From positions 1-13,252 of the forward strand of contig MU634321.1 of the NCBI GenBank assembly GCA_026770595.1: a stretch of DNA of 13,252 nt, in the 5' to 3' direction. A program made the translations under genes and the position numbers. Shown here piece after piece: positions 1 to 6,333 of this stretch. The DNA comes from Ochromonadaceae sp. CCMP2298 (lineage: Eukaryota; Sar; Synurophyceae; Ochromonadales; Ochromonadaceae). The notes under the pieces are model-generated. The model saw only the letters and a list, made by a program, of their open reading frames with translations. It did no database searches and was not told the DNA's origin. Position 1 is the stretch's first letter. Each line of letters opens with the position of its first letter.

Positions 1-57
1 GGGAGCGACAGGAGCGACGGGAGCGACGGGAGCGACGGGAGCCACGGGAGCCACGGG
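1..57. repeat. 9-bp tandem repeat (GGGAGCGAC/GGGAGCCAC) coding Pro-Val-Ala
   Basis: About six imperfect 9-bp copies begin at the window edge, varying at one base (gcgac/gccac). On the minus strand in the spliced frame each unit encodes PVA. The repeat continues outside the window, so its full length is unknown. Confidence 0.85.
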
Positions 58-587
58 AGTTGGAGAGGCAGGAGCGGACGTTGAATCCATCTCAGAGTAC
101 TCCTGCACCTCCTGCACATCGATAGCACATCTGATAGCCTCTTGCCACTCAGCCCAAGAAGAAGCATCCACGCTCTCCTCTGTGACGTCGCACGTGGCGA
201 GAAAGTCGCGCCCTGCTTGAGCGCTGACTTGCCCCTTGCCTGTGAATGGGGACATGCAACATGAATCAGAACAGGTCCCTTCAGACATAGCGAAAGTAAA
301 GAAGAAATCGTACCTCGAGATGCCAGGGATGACACCCAGTCCCTCATCAAAATGTCCTTGTTATCTTTATTCAGCGAACTCCTCCGATCACCGAAAATAG
401 AATTGCCGGATTTTGCCATCGACGCCCGAATCCTCGATTGCACAGAGGCTTCCGTCTGGTTGAACGAGGTCAAGTTCCCCGTGAACATAGATGTTAGAGC
501 CTTGACTGAACCCCTTCTGCCGTTAAGATTCCTGATCTCGTTCGCTCTCTCGGCTGCCCCAGATGACGATGATGACGGGTCCTCCAT
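1..587 (-). CDS. Unrecognised Ser-rich protein with Pro-Val-Ala repeat, 5' part (partial, two exons seen)
   Basis: I do not recognise the family. Exon 1 is 587-314, starting at the ATG at 587-585 (MEDPSSSSSGAAERANEIRN). Exon 2 is 239-1 and stays open to the left edge. Removing the 74-bp GT-AG intron (240-313, phase 1) joins SLASR to GKGQVSAQAG. The joined frame gives about 170 residues: a Ser-rich basic N-terminus (about 1-90), then an acidic, tryptophan-containing stretch (DVTEESVDASSWAEWQEAIR), then at least six PVA triplets encoded by a 9-bp tandem repeat at the window edge. Without splicing the frame also stays open, but it reads as Arg/Leu-rich and then Leu-Pro-Trp repeats, which looks much less like a protein. 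The start is plausible but not proven. No targeting signal or membrane segment is visible. Product unknown. Confidence 0.6.
   Translation of the reverse strand, partial: MEDPSSSSSGAAERANEIRNLNGRRGSVKALTSMFTGNLTSFNQTEASVQSRIRASMAKSGNSIFGDRRSSLNKDNKDILMRDWVSSLASRGTISSLLSLCLKGPVLIHVACPHSQARGKSALKQGATFSPRATSQRRAWMLLLGLSGKRLSDVLSMCRRCRSTLRWIQRPLLPLQLPWLPWLPSLPSLPSLLSL
240..313 (-). other. Intron, 74 bp, GT-AG, phase 1
   Basis: Read on the minus strand, the donor is CTCGAG|GTACGA and the acceptor is CATTCACAG|GCAAGG. The length is not a multiple of three. Splicing moves the downstream frame from an Arg/Leu-rich reading to an acidic protein-like one that runs into the PVA repeat. It is inferred from splice consensus and frame only. 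Confidence 0.6.
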
Positions 588-1172
588 GGCTGCTCCTCTC
601 TTGCGTCACTTCTTCTACACGATATTTAGTGATGGTAACACCACTGTTACGAGCAGAGTAGATCTTCTGCTTTTTTTCTGCTTCAAAGCATTTGAAGGGA
701 GGGTGAGGTCGAGCTGTGACGGGAAGCCCGCCGCAAAATCGAGAAGCCCGCCGTCATCTCCAATACGTAAAAAAGTCATATAAGCGCATACAAGCGGAAA
801 CATAAAAAAGGGGGAGTCTATAACTTCTAATCCTGATCGATTGACGCTATTCTAATACAATTTTAGTAGACTAATGTGATAATTTTGCATCAGATAAGTC
901 TATTGATATGAGCTTAATATTAGATATAGAAATTTATTTCTAGTTCTAAGTTCGAACTCTTGCTGCTGTTTTGAGAGAATATGTAAATACTCTCAAGAGT
1001 ATTATTGTGGCGCAGGAACATCGATCAAACTCAACCAGCACTGTTCAACCACCTGCTGATCATCACTGTTCCACTGTCCACCCTCCTCCAGGACCCACAT
1101 CTGCTTCGCCACGACTCGCGCCTGATCGCATCATCACGGGTCATCACCCGACTTTTCTCCATTTCCCCGTTA
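588..1172. promoter_or_regulatory. Divergent intergenic region with AT-rich island (about 820-1005)
   Basis: This lies between the starts of the minus-strand gene at 587 and the plus-strand gene at 1173. About 820-1005 is strongly AT-rich in a GC-rich neighbourhood, as expected of a promoter or spacer. It holds a perfect 10-bp palindrome, AGTTCGAACT (949-958), and a near-palindrome with arms ATACTCT and AGAGTAT around CA (987-1002). From about 1016 the plus frame of the downstream gene is already open and coding-like, so part of 1016-1172 may be exon. No tRNA or other RNA gene is recognisable. Confidence 0.5.
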
Positions 1173-2524
1173 ATGAGCGAAATCCTGGCGTCATCGCCCC
1201 GGGGCTCGGCCCTCAGCAAGCACTGCATCAAGTTCTATGGGAGGAGTGAGGTGGTCGACAAGACAGATCCAGCGTACAACAGAGTTGTTGGGGAGCTGAT
1301 TGACGTGGCCAGCGCGGTATCTAAGATAGCCAGACAGAACGAGCAGACCCCTCTGTGGAAGGACCTGGGCGAGGAGATCGCGCAGCTGACGCAGTACGTA
1401 GTCGACCCCGAGCGCCAGCACAAGCGCTACGAGGTGGATATCGTGGGCGACCTGCTTCCCTACTTGGCCCGCTTGAATTCACGCCTGCACATGGACGTTG
1501 CGCGCTTCAGACAGCTCAGCAGCATCCTACAGGCGATCGTGGCAAGCGCCGACGAGCACCCCGCCATCCTGCTGCAGGCTCTGGACGGTGTCGTGTTGGA
1601 CATTCAGCGAAACCGGTACCTGTGGAAGTCCGAGCTGCTTACGCATCTGGAGAAGGGGGTGGAGAGGCAGTGGCGACCCATCCTGGCAGACACCAGGTTG
1701 ATGAACTGCAGAACCCTGGTGATTTGATGAGCTGCAGAACCCTAACACTAACCCCCAAATATATATAACCTTAAATTCCTATAAGGTTGATGCTGCAGAA
1801 CCTGGGCGGCAAGTGCTTCACCCTGGGGCTGATCGGAGTGCTGGGCTGGCCCATGGCGGTACTCTACCCGCTCTACCGGTTGACCGTCACGCTGCTGCAG
1901 ATAGCAACGGAGTACGAGAGGTCGCAGAGGCTCACGGCGCAGTCGCTGTTCGACCTCGGTAGAACAGCCGCTCTGCTCTTCGCCGCCCTGCAGGTGCTCA
2001 AGATTCTGGCCATATACGCGGCTGTGGGGCAGACAAGTCTGTTGTTGGGCACGGCAGCGTTGCTGGCCTCTGTGAGCCCAACTGTGCTGAAGGTGCTGGC
2101 GCCCATCGTCGCTCCGCACGTAGCGCAGCTGGACAGCCTTGTCTCTCAGGTCCAGACATTCGACCTCAGACGCGTCGCCTCCCTCGCCAGCATGAGCTCT
2201 GGCTCCCCCGAGAGAGGGGGCCTCTACTCCTCCAACACCAGCAGGACCAGCAGCTCGGGCAGTGTGGGCAGCATGGGCAACAGCACTTTCAGCACCGGCA
2301 CCCACACCAGCAGCATTCCTTCCTTCAACAGCGACAGAGTGGAGGAACTGAGCGACGGAGAGCGTATTCCCGTAGCGCGCAGTGTGGGCACTGATACGCA
2401 TGTCGGAGCTGGTGGCGGTGGGAGTGGGGGCGGGGGCGTAGGTTACATTTTCGCGGAGGTCCTCTCTGACGATGCCAGGGATGGGCACGCTGGTCACTCC
2501 ACTGGACTACGCAGGCGCATTTGA
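1173..2524 (+). CDS. Unrecognised multi-pass membrane protein with Ser/Gly-rich tail, two exons
   Basis: Exons 1173-1696 and 1786-2524 join in phase 2 (AG|G = Arg175) and give 420 residues. Residues 1-175 are soluble and helical-looking, rich in Leu, Asp, Glu and Arg. Hydrophobic segments lie at about 186-205, 235-255 and 259-283 and are probably membrane helices. The tail (about 286-420) is low-complexity Ser/Thr/Gly with a Gly-rich run near 385-395. I see no catalytic motif and do not recognise the family. The 1173 start is simply the first in-frame ATG. The same frame is open upstream from 987 with C-ending, coding-like codons from about 1016 (for example LLRHDSRLIASSRVITRLFS), so the true start may lie in an upstream exon with an acceptor near 1015 or 1038. 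The next gene starts 260 bp downstream on the same strand. Gene reality is likely; the 5' end is uncertain. Confidence 0.72.
1696..1808. repeat. Three imperfect copies of a ~20-bp motif around the intron
   Basis: The copies are at about 1697-1717, 1724-1743 (GATGAGCTGCAGAACCCT) and 1786-1805 (GTTGATGCTGCAGAACCTGG). All share the core CTGCAGAACC. The first and third each follow an AG, so each carries an AG|GT junction. Confidence 0.85.
1697..1785 (+). other. Intron, 89 bp, GT-AG, phase 2, with duplicated ends
   Basis: The donor is CACCAG|GTTGAT and the acceptor is CCTATAAG|GTTGAT. Splicing restores a continuous frame from ILADTR into LMLQNLGGKCF. Without splicing the frame ends within the intron at 1725-1727. 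The sequence after the donor (GTTGATGAACTGCAGAACCC) closely matches the first bases of exon 2 (GTTGATGCTGCAGAACCTGG). A further partial copy follows inside the intron at about 1724-1743. Confidence 0.85.
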
Positions 2525-2784
2525 ATGGTTTCGCTTATACTGTATCAATTGTAGTTAATTCATGTCCAGGCGTTCTTAGTTCCGCTTGCTTCCCGACCGC
2601 GACAAGAATACGATGTCCAGAAACTGGCGAATTATTGTTGAGAAGTGCGAAGGACCTCTGCTGTAGGTCAACACCAAGGTCATGTCATCACATTCTCTCT
2701 CCACCTCCCTGCGTTTGGGTACCTCTTCCACTGTCTTCCCGAAGGACACCTGCACTGCCCACCACTCGCCAAGAGAGTCGCGCT
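2525..2784 (+). promoter_or_regulatory. Upstream region / 5' UTR of the phosphatase-RING gene
   Basis: This is a 260-bp gap between two plus-strand genes. The frame of the downstream gene is open through it, but the only initiation-like codons are TTGs and the reading is Cys/Ser/Pro-rich without domain character, so I treat it as non-coding. About 2690-2765 is pyrimidine-rich. No TATA box or clear core promoter motif is recognised. Confidence 0.4.
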
Positions 2785-4516
2785 ATGGAGATTGAAATCA
2801 CATTTATCAGACATGCAGAGAGTCTGGAGAATCAGAAGGTCGCACACGCTTGCGAGGCTCTTTATCGCTTGAAGACATTCAGATTGCCCACCGTGGAACA
2901 GATATTCCAAAGCATGAGGCTGCTTGAGTTTAATCTCGACGCCGCCGTGTCCACTCATGGCAAGAGGCAACTGCAGGATATGAAGATGATCCTCGCAGAC
3001 CAGGAATTCTGGAAGCTGCCCTTCGACGGAATTGTCTTCTCCCCCCTGGCCCGAGCACGTGAGACCTGCTTCACCCTGTTGCCTGCGGAGCTGCATGGGC
3101 TGCCTGAGTGCCTGGAGGATCTCAGAGAGGTGTCTCCTGTGGAGCACCTGGTGAAGAGCTACGTGCGCAGGAGGATCAGGGGCTTCGAGGACTGGCTGTA
3201 CTCCTCTGGGAAGAAGAGGGTGCTGGTGGTGGGCCACAGCCAGCACTTCAACAAGCTCCTGGGCATGAAGCAGCTCATGCGCAATGGAGATGTGTGGAGG
3301 GCCACGGCCACATTTGCAGAGGGGGAGGGGGGAGCAGGGCGGGCAGGGGGGGCAGGGGGAGCAGGGGGAGCAGGGGGGACATGGGGGGGAATGTCTAGCT
3401 GCACGTGGGGCACAGCCGTGCTGCTGCACCGCACCGCCCTCGCCCAGTCGCACCCCATCAACAAGGTGCTGTACGGGGTGGCGGATGCAGACGACGCGGG
3501 TGATGCGGGTGACGCAGGAGCCGACAGAGAGAGAGCGGCGCGGGAGGCAGAGGCGGCGGGCGAGGAGGTGGTGGACGACCTGAACGACAATAGCGACGAG
3601 CCGCTCTGCAGGATATGCCAGGTATGTATAGCTCCCTCCGTAGCTCCCTCCGTATGAGTATGACGTTTTCACCCACTCTACGCATATACATTTTATGTAC
3701 TTCCCTCGTGCTTACGTATTACACCCACCGCTACTCTGGCAGATGCGGCAGTCAGAGGCTCCGGAGATGCGCATGATCCGCCCCTGCCTGTGCTCAGGCT
3801 CCGTCTCCTACGTGCACACGGACTGCCTGAACCGATGGCGGTCCATGTCCACCGCAGCCTACTTCACCTGCTCCATCTGCCGCTACAACTACCGCATCGA
3901 GCGCACACTGGTGGCGCAGCTGCTCATGCAGGAGTCATTCGCAGTCGCCCTCGCTGCCATCCTCATCCTCACACTGTGCTTTGCTGTGGGGGGCATCCTC
4001 TCAGGCACAATTTCCTACCTGCAGATCCCATTCGACCCAGTACTGTGGCTGCTGCAGCTCATGGAGGTGGACAAGTTCTGGCTACGCTGCAACCGCCCCC
4101 TCCCCATAGGAACCCTGCTGCACAGCCTGTACACCAACAGCACCGGCTTTAACGACCTGGTAAAGTCAATGCTGGGGTTCGTGCGCTCCCCACTGCCCAT
4201 GATGTACATAATGTGCAACGCCACTGTGTCCTGTATCGCCAACGTCTTCCTGCTGGGCGCGATGGTCGTAGGCAGTGCGGGATTCTCAGGACTGTTGCTG
4301 GGACACGTGTTTAACGCGCAGGAGGGGGGGCAGATGATGATTCAGGGGGGCATGTTTGTCACCTGGCTTATGTGTCTGGGGAGCCGTGCGCTGACTCGGC
4401 TGAGTCTGGTGGTGGGCTGTCTGCTGGCCACACAGGAGGTATACAAAAGACTAATAGTGCACGCGAGGCAGCTGAGCCACTGGCTGGGGGATAGGATAAT
4501 GGAGCCAAATCGGTAG
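2785..4516 (+). CDS. Histidine phosphatase / RING-CH E3 ligase fusion, multi-pass membrane protein
   Basis: Exons 2785-3621 and 3743-4516 join in phase 0 and give 536 residues. The start is the first in-frame ATG, which places the phosphatase beta-strand at the N-terminus (MEIEITFIRHAES). Residues 1-230 form a branch-1 histidine phosphatase (PGAM-like) domain with R9-H10, R90 in SPLARARET, E115 and H151 in VLVVGHS. All key catalytic residues are present. A Gly/Ala-rich insert covers 179-203 and an acidic linker 232-272. The RING-CH (C4HC3) ligands are C275, C278, C294, C296, H304, C307, C322 and C325, with spacing C-x2-C-x15-C-x-C-x7-H-x2-C-x14-C-x2-C and the family motif PCLCSGSVSYVHTDCL. 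Hydrophobic, probably transmembrane, segments follow near 345-369, 433-468, 479-493 and 500-514. RING-CH proteins of the MARCH/Doa10 type are membrane E3 ubiquitin ligases. The phosphatase substrate is unknown, and joining the two on one chain is unusual. Confidence 0.88.
3318..3391 (+). repeat. G-run tract coding a Gly/Ala linker
   Basis: About 74 bp of G runs (3 to 7 Gs each, separated by A, C or CA) lie in the sense strand of the phosphatase-RING exon 1. They encode residues 179-203, a GGA-type repeat. The tract meets the simple pattern for intramolecular G-quadruplexes in both DNA and mRNA. Confidence 0.85.
3622..3742 (+). other. Intron, 121 bp, GT-AG, phase 0, inside the RING-CH domain
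   Basis: The donor is TGCCAG|GTATGT and the acceptor is CTCTGGCAG|ATGCGG. It separates the first two zinc ligands (C275, C278) from the remaining six. Joining the exons gives the exact C4HC3 spacing, which strongly supports both sites. Just inside the donor is a perfect 12-bp tandem duplication, TAGCTCCCTCCG (3629-3640 and 3641-3652). If retained, an in-frame stop at 3655-3657 ends the protein after 11 extra residues. Confidence 0.92.
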
Positions 4517-4784
4517 TGTGCTGTTGCGTTGTGTTACATTTGTTACATAGAGCTGCACTGTGCTGTTGCGTTGTGTTGATGCATTGTGCTATGCATTCCT
4601 TCCTGCATACGTATATTGACATCTCGTGCACTCGATTCCTGTTGGCATACGCAGACATGTATTTTTACAAAGATATTGACACGCCTTTGCCGACAGTGCT
4701 CGCCTTTGCAACCCCCCTTTCCCCCTCCCTCCCATTCCCTATTCCCTCCTTCCTACTCCCTCCTTCCTACTCCCTACTCCCTTC
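4517..4784. other. Convergent 3' spacer with direct repeat and polypyrimidine tract
   Basis: This lies between the stops of the plus-strand phosphatase-RING gene and the minus-strand TPR gene, so it holds both 3' UTRs. It contains a perfect 19-bp direct repeat, TGTGCTGTTGCGTTGTGTT (4517-4535 and 4559-4577, period 42). A C/T-only-like tract with repeated CCTTCCTACTCCCT-type units covers about 4712-4784. No AATAAA signal is seen on the plus strand. Confidence 0.7.
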
Positions 4785-6019
4785 CTACTCGTCGTCGCGC
4801 ACCTTCTTGAACGCGTTGTCAGCCTGCTGCAACTCGATGTCCGCCAGGTACTTGGCCACATTGAGTGTCTGGGGGTGGTCCGGCCCGTACACCTCGTCCG
4901 CCAGCAGTGCATCGCGCACCAGAGTCATGAGCTCCGAGGCGCTCTGGAGGTCCCCCATGCGCCACTGGATGAGGGCGAGGTTCTTCAGGGCGGGCATGTA
5001 GTCCATCAACTGCTCGGGCATGGTCTCCTCCGCGAACACTCGGGTCAGCTCCTCGTAGTAGTGCTTGGCCTCCTCCTCCTTCCCGCGTAGATAGTTCAAA
5101 TCGCCTAGGCCGGTGAAGATCAGCTGCAGGGGCTTGGTGTAGCTGGCGAGCCCCCCCTCGGAGTACATATAACCGGAGTACGTCTCCAGCGCGTCTTCGT
5201 ACAGCTGCTCAGCGGCGTCGTAGTTCCCCAGGTTGAAGTGGGTAGTCGCCAGGTTAACCTAGGAAAATGCCGTGATTGTGCATACTGTTAGTAAGGTGCA
5301 ATGTACAATTCTCTGTGACCTCCTAGACTAATCTCCCCCCTCCTCTTACCATGGTGTCGGCCACCTCCAGGGAATCGTCCCCGAAGACCTCCTGGGCTTT
5401 GTTCATCTGCACGGCCAGTGCCTCCACCGCCTTGTCGTACTGATGAGACGAGAGATACACATGCGCCAGGACCTGCGAGGCCCCCAGAGCCTTGATACTC
5501 TGCGGCCCCGTCTTGGACCTGTAGTGATCCTCGTAGGCGCCCAGGGCGTGGCGGAAGCGGTCCGCAGCGTCTTTGAAGTTCCCCTGCTTGTATGAGATCT
5601 CGGCGAGGATGCCCTCTGCGTAGGCGGCGTAGATGTTGTCACTCTGCTCAGTGTGGTGGGCTATGTCGATCGCCTCCTGGGCGAACGCCTCTGCAGCAGC
5701 GAAGTCGCCCAGGTTCTTCAGGCCTGTTGAAATAGAGTAGGAATGCCGTAGAGGAATACTGTTAGACTTTAGACGTGACATCATAACTATAATAGGACTT
5801 GCCATCAGCCAGCGCCATGTCCAGCCCGAACTTCGAAGTATCGAGAAGGAAGAGAGAGCTTGCGTTCTTAGAGCTGAAGCCTTCACGTAGCAGCTCTTTC
5901 GTCATCGGAGGGACCGTCGCGAAGCACCTGGTGAGCAGTCGCGTGACTGGGACAGATTTCATCTTCAGAGAAACCACGAGCGACATGCTGAGCAGAGAAA
6001 TCCCAACGACGAATAGCAT
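4785..6019 (-). CDS. Kinesin-light-chain-type TPR protein, paralogue A, three exons
   Basis: Exons 6019-5803, 5723-5350 and 5258-4785 give 354 residues. The start at 6019 aligns with the start of the plus-strand paralogue (both begin MLF). A second ATG two codons upstream at 6025 and one further upstream at 6088 are alternatives. Residues 1-18 are hydrophobic, followed by a basic stretch (RLLTRCF), which fits a signal anchor or organelle-targeting peptide; which one is unclear. From about residue 62 there are roughly six TPR helical hairpins of the long kinesin-light-chain type, including GNFKDAADRFRHALGAYE, GNYDAAEQLYEDAL and the hallmark VYGPDHPQTLNVAKYLADI. Such proteins bind peptides or partners and have no catalytic site. 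Its first intron has a GC donor. It is divergently paired with paralogue B, 314 bp away. The specific function is unknown; an organellar assembly factor is possible but unproven. Confidence 0.85.
5259..5349 (-). other. Intron 2 of TPR paralogue A, 91 bp, GT-AG, phase 0
   Basis: On the minus strand the donor is ACCATG|GTAAGA and the acceptor is TTTCCTAG|GTTAAC. Splicing joins VADTM to VNLATTHF and restores a complete TPR. Retention hits an early stop. Paralogue B is continuous at the same point (ADTQVNL). Confidence 0.88.
5724..5802 (-). other. Intron 1 of TPR paralogue A, 79 bp, GC-AG, phase 1
   Basis: On the minus strand the donor reads GATG|GCAAGT and the acceptor TTTCAACAG|GCCTGA. Splicing gives MALADGLKNLGDF, identical to paralogue B, whose donor at the same place is the normal GACG|GTAAGT. 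Without splicing the frame stops within the intron after about 11 codons. No alternative GT donor gives the conserved junction. Confidence 0.85.
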
Positions 6020-6333
6020 CTGCATATCAAAGCTGGCGTGTGGTCTTCTGCAGTAGCAGAATGTCAATCTTTTATGTGAGAACGACACTGTGCTGTTCTC
6101 TTGCTATTGCGATTTGACGCGTTCTCCTCTTTTTTTTCCTGTGCCCCAGAACGTGCCGGCTTTTCCTATTTTGTCAGGAAATTTTGTCAGGAAAGTGTCC
6201 GGTGGTTGAAGTTTTAGTACAGTAGTCCCCTGATTCCCTTCGCTCACTTGGAATTGACCTGAACCTCCACATTTTCACTCACACATTTCCACTGCTAGCT
6301 GGAATTGACTGTACTCACAGATTTCCACTGCAC
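6020..6333. promoter_or_regulatory. Bidirectional promoter region of the TPR pair, with repeats
   Basis: This 314-bp spacer separates the two divergent start codons. It contains a perfect adjacent 13-bp duplication, ATTTTGTCAGGAA (6168-6180 and 6181-6193), and a T-rich run near 6126-6138. Beside paralogue B's ATG are two direct-repeat pairs: GGAATTGAC (6250-6258 and 6301-6309), and ACTCACACATTTCCACTG with one mismatch (6277-6294 and 6313-6330). No core promoter motif is securely recognised. The inverted duplication of the genes does not visibly extend into this spacer. Confidence 0.55.

Noticed and set aside
586-635. Possible first exon for the 1173-2524 gene (ATG at 586, donor at 636, acceptor at 1038 in matching phase)
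   Set aside because: It overlaps the start of the minus-strand gene, needs an intron of about 400 bp where all others are 121 bp or less, and has no independent support.
352-783. 143-codon plus-strand ORF near the left end
   Set aside because: It lies antisense to exon 1 of the minus-strand spliced gene, runs on through a low-complexity end, and shows no domain character.
945-960. TTCGAAC resembling a tRNA T-loop (B box)
   Set aside because: No matching A box, anticodon arm or acceptor stem is found in the AT-rich flank. It is part of a 10-bp palindrome instead.
2680-3672. 330-codon minus-strand ORF opposite the phosphatase-RING exon
   Set aside because: The plus strand there encodes a complete histidine phosphatase domain. 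The minus reading is His/Leu/Cys-rich shadow sequence with a Pro-Cys-Ser repeat caused by the G-run tract.
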